Source of the DNA: Photobacterium halotolerans DSM 18316
GTDB taxonomy: Bacteria; Pseudomonadota; Gammaproteobacteria; Enterobacterales; Vibrionaceae
NCBI RefSeq assembly: GCF_000425165.1
Contig: NZ_KE384319.1
Location: forward strand, 558,001-622,000
Length of the DNA stretch: 64,000 bases
Direction of reading: 5' to 3'
In this document: in pieces, positions 1 through 9,575 of the stretch
Layout: every line of letters starts with the position of its first letter
How positions within the stretch are numbered: position 1 is the first letter of the stretch
Position numbers and translations under genes: made by a program
The notes under the pieces: model-generated
What the model was told of the DNA's origin: nothing
The model's input: the letters and a program-made list of their open reading frames with translations, nothing else
Databases searched by the model: none

Positions 1-74
1 TTTGTATTCAAACCTGCATTGCCCGCAACTGGCGTCTGTCTATCCAGACGCACAAATACCTGTCGATTGCCTGA
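1..74 (+). CDS. queE: 7-carboxy-7-deazaguanine synthase, C-terminal end only
   Basis: Only the last 23 codons are in the window, in frame from base 3 to the TGA at 72-74. They read CIQTCIARNWRLSIQTHKYL followed by SIA, which matches the C-terminal tail I know from gammaproteobacterial QueE (CIARNWRLS.QTHKYLNIA). QueE is a radical-SAM enzyme that makes 7-carboxy-7-deazaguanine in queuosine (preQ0) biosynthesis. The catalytic part lies outside the window, so its integrity cannot be judged. The assignment rests on this short tail, which is distinctive. Confidence 0.82.
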   Translation, partial: CIQTCIARNWRLSIQTHKYLSIA

Positions 75-105
75 TTAAGCTGACACCTCCGCCTTACCCT
101 GTTTT

Positions 106-158
106 CGGTCGTCTCAATTCTTAGATGCCGTCTCAACAGTTGAGACGACCGGTCGGGT
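106..158 (+). terminator. Stem-loop behind queE with alternative pairings
   Basis: A 12-base arm at 106-117 is the exact inverted complement of 140-151. A second copy of CGTCTCAA at 129-136 can also pair with TTGAGACG at 140-147. The structure is followed by a short GGGTTTTA run, so it probably ends the queE transcript. The repeated left arm allows two competing hairpins. Confidence 0.6.
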
Positions 159-281
159 TTTACATTTCCCTCCCTGCCGCTTACCTATACTCAGCCCAAA
201 CACCGAAACCAATCCAGCCGCCAATGTTCGGCCATGAGATTGGTACAACACGTGCTGCATTGAGTATTCAGGGGAAATGTT

Positions 282-3143
282 ATGCGCACCTATCTGAGAC
301 TTGGTCTGAGCCTGTTTCTGGCTGGCCTGCTTTCTGCGTGCGGTGGCGGCGGAGATGAGGCAGGTATCCAACCTGCTGAGCTGCCACCTGTCAAAACCAA
401 ATTTACCGTCACTGTCGACTTGCCTGCCGGGTTGATGACAGCACAGCAAAGAGTAAGCTGGCGTCCTGTCAGCCAGGCTTACGCGGCCACACCGGATCTG
501 TATCAGGACAACTTTGCTGTACTGTTTATCAATCAGCAGGGCAAAGTGATGGGTCAGGGTGACATCACCAGTTTTGCGATGACAGACGGTAACTACAGTA
601 TTGAAGCTCAGGTGCCACTGCTGCTGCATGGCGTACTGGTACTGGATCTCAATGACGTGCCGCAATTTGCCATCGGCGATGACTTGCCGACCGATCTCTT
701 CATGACACCGTTAACAGACACCGAGATCGCCCTGTCCCTGAAAACCACCCTCGCCTACCGTGCATTGATAAAACGCGTCGCCACAGACGGTCATTGGGGC
801 ATATTCAGTGAAACTGTCAGTGATCCCAGTAATATTGATGTCCGGGATGCCGGCGATTTCATCAATGAGCTGGCTGATGAGCTGAGTGTCACCCTGATCC
901 CCAAACTGGGCCTCAACGGCGTCAGCCTGAGTAATCTGATGTCGCTCACCATAGTCAACGACATCCTTGAAGGCATCATGACCCGCAAATACACTGAGCT
1001 GACGGCACAAAAAGACGAGATCGCCACCATCTTCAACTCAGGTTTCTGGCGACTGGCCAGCCACAGCTCAAACACCGGCAGCACCCTTAAAGCTGACATG
1101 ATGGACTATAACAGCCCGGATACCGCCTCCAATGAAACCCGCCAGATCGACTGGCGCTGGACCAAAAACGGCGACAGCGATATTTCACTGACCGAAGATT
1201 TCACCTATCTCAGCGAGCAGGGATTGGTGCAGTTCGACAGCAAAGAAGACGCGATTAAAGGGCAGATCCTGACCGCCAACGGCTGGAAAGATCTGTACGA
1301 ATATTTCAAGGTACTGATTTCATCCAGCAGCACCGCCAGCATGACGGATGCCGGACTGGAAGAAGCCGATGGCCGCAACATTACTATGCGGGTCAACAGC
1401 TATTCGCTGGCCGGCCTGAAAATGCATGACTTTCTTACTACCAAAGAAAACCATTTCATGACCCGCTACGTGCCCGCCGACACCACCTTTGGCGAGGCCG
1501 CCAAAGGCTACTATTTCACCTGGAATCCGGTGGCAACCCGTATGCTGCTGTGTAACACACAGGTCGGTGGCGACGAGTGTACTGTGGCGCCCAGAGACAA
1601 CCCGACCGTTCCTTACACATCCCTTGAAGATATGGTGTCGGTAGCAGGCGCTGGCAGTATTGAGCAGGTTAACGGTTATCACCTGACCGATAACGTGGTG
1701 GTGGAATTGGTGCTCAATAACACCCATCAGGCCAACTACTGGGTCAATGTCGGCGGCGATGACTGGATGGTGGTTGAAACCGGTATCTGGGGCGCGGTGT
1801 CGACTCTGGGCAAAGAGATGTTCCAGTTCACCGTACCCGATGTCATCAAACAACTGGCCAACCATTACCCCTTTGACACGCCTTATCTGTTTTTGGTCGT
1901 CGAACAAGGGGCGGTGCATCAGGGCGAGGCGATTCTGAAAGACACCGACTACCACTTTGCCGGCTTTAATCACGCCGCCAAAGAAGAGATCTATGCGGTG
2001 ACTTCCCGTGACAATCTGCCTGCTTTTGGTGACTGCAACTTTGGCAATACCTCCCCGGCCACTGAAGATCAGTTCCTCAATTCAGTGACAGAATGTGGCG
2101 GCGATGAGCGTTTCGTCACAGACAGCGTCAACAGCCTGGTTGATCAGCATCTGGTGCAAATCTCCACAGACCCGGGCTCACTGGGCGAGCTGGAAACCCT
2201 GATCCTGAAAAGCGACAACACCTGGGAGTATTACCTCAATACCGTCTTGCAACCGGGCAGCAGCAACCGCAGCTGGCAGTTAAATGACAACGGCTTTCTG
2301 CGCCTGACTGAAAACAGCAATGACACTTTCAGCGATTACCAGTTATGGGCGCTCACCCACAAGAAATACCAGGACCGTCCGATTCTGGCCGTCAAGTATT
2401 ACAGTCAGACCGACATAGGCGGGGCCAATAACAGCGTGATTGATAACCTGATGACCAAGCAATACGTCCCTGACACTCTGGTTGCCTGCACGGCCAATGA
2501 TTCTGGCTGGAACAGCGGCAGCCAAATGCCGGTAACGGCACAAACCAAAGCGGCCTTCACCAGCCAGGCAGCCAGTTGTACCGTCAGCTGGGAAGGCAGA
2601 ACACCGCGTTTCACCCAGAGCATGCTGGCAGGTAAAGCCCTGACGTTCAGCGATGCCTCGCGTCATTTGGTCTTAAATGCGCAGGCCGACAGTCAGAGCG
2701 GCTTTAATACCGGTCGTTACAGAGACAGTGACGGCTGTGGTTTTGACATCCCGATCCGCTGGAAACTGGAAGCGGACGGCACTCTGTATTACGAAAATGC
2801 CATGTCTCAGGCGCAGATTGATGAAACCTTCAGCAATGGCGCGAAAAAATTCCCGACCGGCAATTTCAAAGAGTGGATAAAAGTCTCGGATACCGACGGC
2901 CTGGTATTTACAGTGAAAGGTTTCAATCACTTCACCCGCTGGCAGAGTGCGACACCGGCTCTGGGCGCTGACGACGGCGAGATGTGGAGCGATGTGGTTG
3001 CACTGATCCCGGCAGCGAATGTACCAACCTTTACGGTACAGACCCCCACAGAAGCCCCGCTTCCTGACAGCCCGTTCCCCGGCACCATCTTAAGGGACGG
3101 ACAAACGTGCGATCTAACACCGCCGGCGCCACCCGCGCCTTAG
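282..3143 (+). CDS. Large secreted lipoprotein of unknown function
   Basis: A 953-residue protein that I do not recognise as a named family. It begins with a lipoprotein signal peptide: a positively charged start, a hydrophobic stretch and the lipobox LSAC at about residues 17-20, followed by a Gly-rich spacer (CGGGGDEAG). It is therefore probably lipid-anchored in the outer membrane. The body is soluble-looking, with scattered Cys pairs and many Trp and aromatic residues, and ends in a Pro/Ala-rich tail. No membrane segment follows the signal. It stands alone between queE and asnS, with a GC-rich hairpin after the stop. The ATG at 282 is supported by the signal peptide starting there and by AGGGGAAATGTT just upstream. 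Confidence 0.8.
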   Translation: MRTYLRLGLSLFLAGLLSACGGGGDEAGIQPAELPPVKTKFTVTVDLPAGLMTAQQRVSWRPVSQAYAATPDLYQDNFAVLFINQQGKVMGQGDITSFAMTDGNYSIEAQVPLLLHGVLVLDLNDVPQFAIGDDLPTDLFMTPLTDTEIALSLKTTLAYRALIKRVATDGHWGIFSETVSDPSNIDVRDAGDFINELADELSVTLIPKLGLNGVSLSNLMSLTIVNDILEGIMTRKYTELTAQKDEIATIFNSGFWRLASHSSNTGSTLKADMMDYNSPDTASNETRQIDWRWTKNGDSDISLTEDFTYLSEQGLVQFDSKEDAIKGQILTANGWKDLYEYFKVLISSSSTASMTDAGLEEADGRNITMRVNSYSLAGLKMHDFLTTKENHFMTRYVPADTTFGEAAKGYYFTWNPVATRMLLCNTQVGGDECTVAPRDNPTVPYTSLEDMVSVAGAGSIEQVNGYHLTDNVVVELVLNNTHQANYWVNVGGDDWMVVETGIWGAVSTLGKEMFQFTVPDVIKQLANHYPFDTPYLFLVVEQGAVHQGEAILKDTDYHFAGFNHAAKEEIYAVTSRDNLPAFGDCNFGNTSPATEDQFLNSVTECGGDERFVTDSVNSLVDQHLVQISTDPGSLGELETLILKSDNTWEYYLNTVLQPGSSNRSWQLNDNGFLRLTENSNDTFSDYQLWALTHKKYQDRPILAVKYYSQTDIGGANNSVIDNLMTKQYVPDTLVACTANDSGWNSGSQMPVTAQTKAAFTSQAASCTVSWEGRTPRFTQSMLAGKALTFSDASRHLVLNAQADSQSGFNTGRYRDSDGCGFDIPIRWKLEADGTLYYENAMSQAQIDETFSNGAKKFPTGNFKEWIKVSDTDGLVFTVKGFNHFTRWQSATPALGADDGEMWSDVVALIPAANVPTFTVQTPTEAPLPDSPFPGTILRDGQTCDLTPPAPPAP

Positions 3144-3156
3144 GTTAACAATCACG

Positions 3157-3181
3157 CTGGCGGCCTGAAAACGGCCGCCAG
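3157..3181 (+). terminator. GC-rich hairpin after the lipoprotein gene
   Basis: CTGGCGGCC at 3157-3165 pairs with GGCCGCCAG at 3173-3181 around a 7-base loop. No clear T-run follows, so intrinsic termination is only probable. Confidence 0.5.
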
Positions 3182-3258
3182 AATTGCCTCAGCGATTATT
3201 TAATCAACACAAAACACGACACAATGTGATTATTTCCCATCAGGTAACGCATCAAGGC

Positions 3259-3286
3259 TTGATGCTTGTGTCAAGACAGGTAATAT
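3259..3286 (+). promoter_or_regulatory. Possible sigma-70 promoter for asnS
   Basis: TTGATG at 3259-3264 and TAATAT at 3281-3286 are separated by 16 bases, about 65 bases before the asnS start. Both hexamers are partial matches to consensus, so this is a suggestion only. Confidence 0.35.
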
Positions 3287-3350
3287 TGCTGTTTTGGACA
3301 GTAAATTAAGCACAGCACTCAGTCGTGCCTAAACGGAGAATAATGACATC

Positions 3351-4751
3351 ATGACTTACGCGCCTGTTTCAGACGTACTGAGCGGTAAGATTGCGGTAGA
3401 CAGTGAAATCACTGTACGCGGTTGGATCCGTTCACGTCGGGATTCCAAAGCCGGAATCTCTTTCCTTGCCATCTATGACGGCTCTTGTTTCGACCCGATT
3501 CAGGCCGTGGTCCCGAATGCACTGAATAATTACCAGGAAGAAGTCCTGAAGCTGACAACTGGCTGTTCAGTGGAAGTAACGGGTAAAGTGGTTGAATCTC
3601 CGGCGCAAGGTCAGGACTTCGAACTGGCAGCGACTGACGTTAAAGTGGTTGGCTGGGTAGATGACCCGGACACCTACCCAATGGCAAAAACACGTCACTC
3701 TATTGAATACCTGCGTGAAGTGGCACACCTGCGCCCGCGTACCAACGTGATTGGCGCGGTAGCCCGTGTGCGTAACTGCCTGTCTCAGGCAATCCACCGC
3801 TTCTATCACGAGCAGGGTTACTTTTGGGTATCTGCACCGCTGATCACAGCGGCTGACGCCGAAGGTGCCGGTGAAATGTTCCGCGTGTCCACACTGGATC
3901 TGGAAAACCTGCCACGCACCGAGCAAGGCCAGGTTGATTTCAACGAAGACTTCTTCGGTAAAGAGACTTTCCTGACCGTTTCCGGCCAGCTGAACGCCGA
4001 AGCCTACGCCTGCGCCCTGAGCAAAGTGTACACCTTCGGCCCGACCTTCCGTGCTGAAAACTCCAACACCAGCCGCCACCTGGCTGAGTTCTGGATGGTT
4101 GAGCCTGAAGTGGCATTCGCAGATCTGAACGACGTCGCCAAACTGGCGGAAGACATGCTGAAGTATGTCTTCAAAGCCGTGCTGGCAGAGCGCCGCGATG
4201 ATCTGGAATTCTTCGCACAGCGCATCAACAAAGAGGCAATCACCCGTCTGGAGCAATTTGTTGAGTCTGATTTTGCTCAGGTTGACTACACAGATGCGAT
4301 TGAAATCCTGAAGGCGTCCAGCCGTCAGTTCGAGTTCGACGTTGAGTGGGGCATCGACCTGTCTTCTGAGCACGAGCGCTATCTGGCAGAAGAGCACTTT
4401 AACGCGCCTGTTATCGTGAAGAACTACCCGAAAGACATCAAAGCCTTCTACATGCGTATGAATGATGATGGCAAAACGGTCGCGGCCATGGATGTTCTGG
4501 CACCAGGCATTGGTGAAATCATCGGCGGTGCCCAGCGTGAAGAGCGTCTGGAGATTCTCGATCAGCGCATGCGTGCAATGAACATCGACCCGGAAGATAT
4601 GAACTGGTACCGCGATCTGCGCCGTTACGGCACAGTACCGCATGCTGGTTTCGGCCTGGGCTTTGAGCGTCTGGTTTCTTACGTAACCGGTGTGGCTAAC
4701 GTCCGCGACGTGATCCCATTCCCACGTACACCGCGTTCCGCGAACTTCTAA
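3351..4751 (+). CDS. asnS: Asparaginyl-tRNA synthetase
   Basis: A 466-residue class II aminoacyl-tRNA synthetase that charges tRNA-Asn with asparagine in the cytoplasm. The N-terminal part (about 1-110) is an OB-fold anticodon-binding domain. The catalytic domain shows motif 2 as [20 protein letters not shown] and motif 3 as [15 protein letters not shown], close to the C-terminus PFPRTP. The length equals that of enterobacterial and Vibrio AsnS. The start at ATG 3351 follows an AACGGAGAATAATG-like ribosome site. The gene is monocistronic, with its own terminator downstream. Confidence 0.97.
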   Translation: MTYAPVSDVLSGKIAVDSEITVRGWIRSRRDSKAGISFLAIYDGSCFDPIQAVVPNALNNYQEEVLKLTTGCSVEVTGKVVESPAQGQDFELAATDVKVVGWVDDPDTYPMAKTRHSIEYLREVAHLRPRTNVIGAVARVRNCLSQAIHRFYHEQGYFWVSAPLITAADAEGAGEMFRVSTLDLENLPRTEQGQVDFNEDFFGKETFLTVSGQLNAEAYACALSKVYTFGPTFRAENSNTSRHLAEFWMVEPEVAFADLNDVAKLAEDMLKYVFKAVLAERRDDLEFFAQRINKEAITRLEQFVESDFAQVDYTDAIEILKASSRQFEFDVEWGIDLSSEHERYLAEEHFNAPVIVKNYPKDIKAFYMRMNDDGKTVAAMDVLAPGIGEIIGGAQREERLEILDQRMRAMNIDPEDMNWYRDLRRYGTVPHAGFGLGFERLVSYVTGVANVRDVIPFPRTPRSANF

Positions 4752-4777
4752 TCAGTCATTTATTCGGCTGATAGTTC

Positions 4778-4812
4778 AAACCCTGCCTGCTTTCGCTCGC
4801 AGGGTTTTTTCT
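4778..4812 (+). terminator. Rho-independent terminator of asnS
   Basis: AAACCCTGC at 4778-4786 pairs with GCAGGGTTT at 4799-4807, followed by a T-run to about 4812. Classic intrinsic terminator 27 bases after the asnS stop. Confidence 0.9.
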
Positions 4813-5189
4813 TGCCTGAACGACCAGACCTTCGCCACTTAAGACAAAATTCACACAAACGCTGGCTGTTATAGCGTGATGATCAACTTTCAATTAAATG
4901 TTTATCCAGAATTGACGCACTCCTTATATGGAATTATGTCATCCGATCCATCTGGCTTATCAAGTGCAAATATACTCTGTGGACATAGATAATAATCGCT
5001 GATTTCAGCTTTGCTTACTTTTTCTGCCACTAAATTTGCTTTTTTTGAGGAATTTCAAATCTCCGGCATTTGCCCTGTGCAGTTAAATACCCCTCATCTA
5101 GAGTTGAGTCAGACGTGTCACATAATTAAAAGAACTGCTAACAGTTCAACAACGCTTGCCATCTATTGCGTTACGAAGAGGGACAATTC
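4813..5189. other. Intergenic region upstream of the PAS chemoreceptor
   Basis: About 375 AT-rich bases without a credible coding region. It must hold the promoter of the chemoreceptor gene. I looked for a flagellar sigma-28 promoter (TAAA, spacer, GCCGATAA) and did not find a convincing one. Confidence 0.5.
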
Positions 5190-6734
5190 ATGCGTAAAAA
5201 TCGCCAGGTCAATGACCGGGAAGTGGTGCTTGATCCTAATGCTCAATTAGTGACAACAACGGATTTACAAGGTGTTATTACCTATGCCAATGACGAATTT
5301 GTCGAAGTCAGTGGCTACAGTTTTGACGAGCTCGTCGGACAGCATCACAATATTATTCGCCACCCGGACATGCCCAGAGCGGCCTTTGGTGACTTATGGA
5401 GCCACCTGAAAGCAGAAAAACCCTGGCGGGGCATTGTCAAAAACCGCTGCAAAGACGGCAGTTATTACTGGGTAGATGCTTACGTCACCCCGCTGTACCA
5501 AAACAATCGGGTTTCTGGCTATCAGTCGGTACGCCGCAAGCCGACTCAGGACATGATCAATACCGCCACCCATATCTATCAACAACTGAACAATGACAAA
5601 AATCCTTATGGGTTCCGTCTGTCCAGTTGGGCCAAGCTGGGTCTGTCTGCCCTGCTCACCGTGCTGTGCGTGGCCTTGACGCACTTTTATATCCCTCAGT
5701 ACGAATTCCTATCCGCTGCTGTTCCATTGATCTTCATTGCGATCCTTTGTCGGGGTGAACTATTTGCTGTACCCCGTTTTTTTCAGCAGTTGTCGAATAA
5801 CTATGATGCCCTCACCCGCATTGTCTACAGTGGTGATGACCTGATTTCCATTGCCGATTTCCATCTGAAATTACACGATGCCCGGCTGAAAACCGTGCTG
5901 GGCCGGGTCGATGATGCGGCGCTGACCATTCGTGAAGTCACTGATGAACTCACCAATGTCACCCTATCCACCCGCGACTCTATCTCCAATCAGGACAAAG
6001 ATACCCAGCATATCGCCACGTCCATTACCCAAATGTCTGCTGTTGCCACGGAAATTGCGCAAAATACTCAGCTGACGACAGACAAAGTGCTCACCGCGCA
6101 ACAAAAATGCGCCAACACCACCAAAGTGCTGCAGCTCACGCAAAACAATATCAATGATCTGGCCAAAGACACCGAAAATGCGGCGCAAACCGCCCAGTCA
6201 CTGGTAAAGGTGTCGGAACAGATTGAAACCATGATGATGGAAATTCAGGGCATTGCAGAGCAAACCAATCTGCTGGCACTGAACGCCGCGATTGAAGCGG
6301 CCCGTGCCGGTGAACAAGGGCGGGGTTTTGCGGTCGTGGCCGATGAAGTACGTGCCTTGTCTCAGCGTACCCACGGCGCGACAGAAAATATTCAAACCAG
6401 CATTGTTAACATCAATGCCACCCTGAACCAGTGGCAGGCCACCTCTTCCGAGAGTATTGAAAAGACCCGGCAATGTGTCGCCCATACCAATGATACGGCA
6501 GCCAGCATTCTGGAAGTGGTGTCCATGGTGGATGAAATTGCTGAAATTTCAACGCAAATTGCCGCAGCAGCAGAGGAACAAGGCACTGTGGCGCAGGAGA
6601 TCAGTCACAACGTCCATCAGATTTCCACCTCCTCGTCTGAAAACCTTGTGATGATGTCGCGCATGGAACAGGCCGCAAGCCAGATGCGCGAGAAAGTAAC
6701 GTTTCTGGAAGGCTTGAGTAAATCCTTCGGTTAA
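5190..6734 (+). CDS. Aer-like PAS-domain methyl-accepting chemotaxis protein
   Basis: A 514-residue chemoreceptor. An N-terminal PAS domain (about 15-120) carries Aer-family features: [14 protein letters not shown], the [10 protein letters not shown] block and the [19 protein letters not shown] strand region. In Aer this domain binds FAD and senses redox or oxygen. A hydrophobic hairpin of two membrane segments lies at about 145-190, so both ends are cytoplasmic. The C-terminal signalling domain contains the conserved hairpin tip [21 protein letters not shown] chose the ATG at 5190 because GAAGAGGG lies just before it; an upstream in-frame TTG at 5166 would place that ribosome site inside the gene. 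No CheW or CheA gene is nearby. FAD binding is inferred. Confidence 0.88.
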   Translation: MRKNRQVNDREVVLDPNAQLVTTTDLQGVITYANDEFVEVSGYSFDELVGQHHNIIRHPDMPRAAFGDLWSHLKAEKPWRGIVKNRCKDGSYYWVDAYVTPLYQNNRVSGYQSVRRKPTQDMINTATHIYQQLNNDKNPYGFRLSSWAKLGLSALLTVLCVALTHFYIPQYEFLSAAVPLIFIAILCRGELFAVPRFFQQLSNNYDALTRIVYSGDDLISIADFHLKLHDARLKTVLGRVDDAALTIREVTDELTNVTLSTRDSISNQDKDTQHIATSITQMSAVATEIAQNTQLTTDKVLTAQQKCANTTKVLQLTQNNINDLAKDTENAAQTAQSLVKVSEQIETMMMEIQGIAEQTNLLALNAAIEAARAGEQGRGFAVVADEVRALSQRTHGATENIQTSIVNINATLNQWQATSSESIEKTRQCVAHTNDTAASILEVVSMVDEIAEISTQIAAAAEEQGTVAQEISHNVHQISTSSSENLVMMSRMEQAASQMREKVTFLEGLSKSFG

Positions 6735-6786
6735 CCCTTTCCACCTGAAAAAGCAGTGGCATACCCGGCCACTGCCGTGAAACCCC

Positions 6787-6808
6787 AAGGCCGCGATGCG
6801 GCCTTTTT
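6787..6808 (+). terminator. Rho-independent terminator of the Aer-like gene
   Basis: AAGGCCGC at 6787-6794 and GCGGCCTT at 6798-6805 form a tight stem with a 3-base loop and a T-run. Confidence 0.88.
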
Positions 6809-6899
6809 CATTGTTACTATTAAAATGAGCAATATTGTCCAAGCAATCAGTACACGTTTTGTTTAACCTGTCTTTATGCCATAACTCAGGAGGACAGGG

Positions 6900-7727
6900 A
6901 TGAAATCGGACAATTGCTTTCAATTTATTACCAGTTCTCATTTAGAGGGCGTTACCCTGCTTCATGCCACAATGAGTGACTTTTCCTATGACAAACACGC
7001 TCACGAAGAATATGCCATTGGTGTGACCCTCAAAGGGCGGCAGGATTTCTTTTGCCAGCGGGCTTTTCATAGCAGTCCGCCTGGCGGGGTGCTGATATTT
7101 AATCCGGAAGATGTCCATGACGGCTGTTCCGGCGATACTCAGGAACTTGAGTACCGGATGTTATACATACATCCAGAGGTATTTATTCCTCAGTTCAGAG
7201 CCTTAGGTGTACGTCAGGGGCAGCTTCCCAGAATCGGCGGCACCTTACTTGACGACATGATTTTGCGTCAGCAGACGCTGATGCTCTCTGCGCTGATGGA
7301 AAATCCGGCCACCACCAACATAGAACTGGAATCAGGACTATTTCAGCTTTCACATTCGCTGGTACGCCGAGGCGGGCAGCTGAATGAGCAGCCACCCACG
7401 AACCGTACCGACACACTGTTACTGCGGGCGAAAGAGTATATACATGCGCATCTGAACCAGAACATTTCCATCGACGATATTGCCAGCGCGGCCACTATGT
7501 CGAAGTACCATTTTATACGGCTGTTTCGCTCTCAGTTTGGGATTACACCCCATCAGTACGTAATTAATTGCCGGATTAACAATGCACGAAAAGCACTGGA
7601 GACGGGCGAGTCCGTGATTGATGTCGCAACAGATTGCGGATTTTCTGATATCAGCCATTTAAACCGCCGATTCAAACGCAGTTACGGCATGACACCCAAA
7701 CAATATCAATTACAAATAACACGCTAA
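6900..7727 (+). CDS. AraC-family transcriptional regulator
   Basis: A 275-residue regulator with an N-terminal cupin-like sensing domain (about 1-140, with the HAHEEYAIG and FNPEDVHDG motifs) and a C-terminal double helix-turn-helix (about 180-275). The first helix pair includes ISIDDIASAATMSKYHFIRL and the second ends with YGMTPKQYQ. A strong ribosome site (CAGGAGGACAGGG) precedes the ATG at 6900. The LysE-type exporter starts 22 bases after its stop. This AraC-LysE pairing is common, and the regulator probably controls the exporter in response to an amino acid or similar small molecule. The ligand is unknown. Confidence 0.9.
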   Translation: MKSDNCFQFITSSHLEGVTLLHATMSDFSYDKHAHEEYAIGVTLKGRQDFFCQRAFHSSPPGGVLIFNPEDVHDGCSGDTQELEYRMLYIHPEVFIPQFRALGVRQGQLPRIGGTLLDDMILRQQTLMLSALMENPATTNIELESGLFQLSHSLVRRGGQLNEQPPTNRTDTLLLRAKEYIHAHLNQNISIDDIASAATMSKYHFIRLFRSQFGITPHQYVINCRINNARKALETGESVIDVATDCGFSDISHLNRRFKRSYGMTPKQYQLQITR

Positions 7728-7749
7728 CAACTTTCAACTGGATAAAAAT

Positions 7750-8361
7750 ATGCTTGAGATCTGGCTATATGCATTTTCAATAATGTATTCACCTGGTCCT
7801 GTGAATCTGCTCAGCTTTAATACAGGACTGAATAATAAAACAAATAAGAATACAGGTTTTTTCATGGGCGTGAGTTTCGCCATGTTAATTCTTTTCCTTT
7901 CATTGAGCTTTCTCAGTCACTCGGTTGTTCATGAAACCATCATTCCATATATCAGTATTCTGGGCTGTACTTATATGCTTTTTCTGTCCTGGAAATTGTT
8001 TACATCAGGACGACAACTGGAAAATACATCCGTTGCCTTGTCGGATCTGAAATTTCGGGATGGGCTGATGCTTCAGTTACTGAACCCGAAAGGTTTTATT
8101 GCCTGTTTACCCATTGTAACCATTCAGTTTCCGGCTCAGAATATTTCCGGATTACAAGCGTTGATTTTTTCCATCGCATTATCTGTATTTGCTTTTGGCG
8201 CCCCCTTGAGTTATTCACTGACCGGCAGGCTAATAGGTCAACGAGTGAACAGCTCTGCATTTTTCAAAAAGTTCCAACTTTTCATGGCAATATTATTAGC
8301 CTATGTAGCGATGAAAATCGCCTACACCCATATTTACATTGATTTATTCAAGCAGTTATAA
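7750..8361 (+). CDS. LysE/RhtB-family amino-acid exporter
   Basis: A 203-residue inner-membrane protein with about six hydrophobic segments. The first helix contains the family signature YSPGPVNLLSFNTGL, and the middle has LQLLNPKGFIACLP, the second conserved block of LysE/RhtB transporters. The family exports amino acids such as lysine, threonine or homoserine lactone using the proton gradient. It follows the AraC regulator in what looks like a two-gene operon. The substrate cannot be read from the sequence. Confidence 0.88.
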   Translation: MLEIWLYAFSIMYSPGPVNLLSFNTGLNNKTNKNTGFFMGVSFAMLILFLSLSFLSHSVVHETIIPYISILGCTYMLFLSWKLFTSGRQLENTSVALSDLKFRDGLMLQLLNPKGFIACLPIVTIQFPAQNISGLQALIFSIALSVFAFGAPLSYSLTGRLIGQRVNSSAFFKKFQLFMAILLAYVAMKIAYTHIYIDLFKQL

Positions 8362-8500
8362 GTTTACTCACCTTTAAACTACGAACCGGAAAAATAATGA
8401 AATTTTACACTAAACTAGCCGTTGTTGTTGCCGAGTTCTTCTGCAAAATTGAAAAGGTCAGTTCTGTGTTTAATGATTGAATTGCAACTATGATACATGA

Positions 8501-8559
8501 GAGTTATCTCTTTTTTCTTTGATTACGGATTCAGCACCTTTAATCAAAGTGGGTAACTC
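8501..8559. repeat. Nested inverted repeat at the left edge of the accessory region
   Basis: GAGTTA (8501-8506) pairs with TAACTC (8554-8559), and inside it CTTTGATTA (8517-8525) pairs with TAATCAAAG (8541-8549). It lies between the convergent LysE and DUF3137 genes. There is no proper T-run on either strand after the inner stem, so its role is unclear. Confidence 0.4.
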
Positions 8560-8606
8560 TCTCCATTTAAAATTGAAGTGTCAGATCTAGTCAGAACTAA
8601 TACAAC

Positions 8607-9575
8607 TTATGCTTTAGACCAAATACGTGTATTTAAATCCAAAGCATCTATCAGCCCCACTAATAGCTTTAACTCAGAGAAGATATCTTTTACAGTATTA
8701 AAATCAGTTGCCGAATCAGATAGCTTAGGTTCAAAATATTTCATATCGCCGTCAGAAACTGAGATAAATAACTTTCCTTCAACAAAAGACAGTGCCAAGT
8801 ACTTGCCTGTATTTTCACGAAATGCCACAACCCGTTGCATGAAAGCCGGTGTCAGCAGATATCTTGCTTCAACCTGATTGGTGCTATGGACATCGAAATA
8901 TCGCTCAAACTCTGGATCTTCCAGCCGAACCAAATTGTGGGGCGTACCCACAAAACCCTGTTTGATATTCTCAAGAAACGAATCATCTTTACCTTTGTCA
9001 ATTGAGACAAAAGTCTGACTATTAAAATGCTTATTACAATCTGCGATGATGACCATGCCTCGGAATCTAGTCTGCATGTATGTTTTTGTTTTTCCACCGG
9101 CAGTTCTCCTTTTGACTTTATATTTGGTGTGAATTTCCGACATTTCTATTGCAGTCTGCCCTATTTTCCCACTGATAAAGTCTTCGCCCTCAAACTGACT
9201 ATATTCACCTGGAGAAAGACCACTTCTGTCATAAACCTCCCGTTCAATACTGCCTGTCGGGTTATACTCAAGCGAATCATCAATACTTTGAATGATACTG
9301 GAAATTACTTTCTGCTTATAAACAACGCGATACTCATTCCACTTCATTTGATAAATTAAGCCCAATACAGCCAGGATGATACCAACACACACCATGATGA
9401 TATTCGGGTCAATATAGGTTCCATAAAGTACAATGGTACCAATGATCACAGCTAATACGCCGAAAAAGACACACATATCCCGTGTGACAACCACATCACA
9501 ACGCTCTTGTTCAATCACTGCGAGCTGTGGTTGTAAATCCTTTTCAAAGACACTTTTCAGATCATCAATATTCAT
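8607..9575 (-). CDS. DUF3137 membrane protein
   Basis: A 322-residue protein of the DUF3137 family, which usually sits beside lemA. Two hydrophobic segments lie near the N-terminus (about 32-80, CVFFGVLAVIIGTIVLYGTY and the following IIMVCVGIILAVLGLIY). A long soluble part with the FEGEDFISGKIGQTAIEMSE region follows. Its ATG overlaps the lemA stop (ATGA, 9572-9575), so the two are co-transcribed and translationally coupled. The biochemical role of the family is not established. Because lemA upstream is out of frame, coupling to this gene may be disturbed. Confidence 0.82.
   Translation of the reverse strand: MNIDDLKSVFEKDLQPQLAVIEQERCDVVVTRDMCVFFGVLAVIIGTIVLYGTYIDPNIIMVCVGIILAVLGLIYQMKWNEYRVVYKQKVISSIIQSIDDSLEYNPTGSIEREVYDRSGLSPGEYSQFEGEDFISGKIGQTAIEMSEIHTKYKVKRRTAGGKTKTYMQTRFRGMVIIADCNKHFNSQTFVSIDKGKDDSFLENIKQGFVGTPHNLVRLEDPEFERYFDVHSTNQVEARYLLTPAFMQRVVAFRENTGKYLALSFVEGKLFISVSDGDMKYFEPKLSDSATDFNTVKDIFSELKLLVGLIDALDLNTRIWSKA

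Noticed and set aside
106-151. Integron attC site suggested by the paired CTCAAC/GTTGAG arms
   Set aside because: The flanking bases do not match the attC core consensus (RYYYAAC / GTTRRRY), and no cassette or integrase is nearby; a terminator or attenuator is a better explanation.
4813-5189. Flagellar sigma-28 promoter for the Aer-like receptor
   Set aside because: No TAAA/GCCGATAA pair with correct spacing was found.
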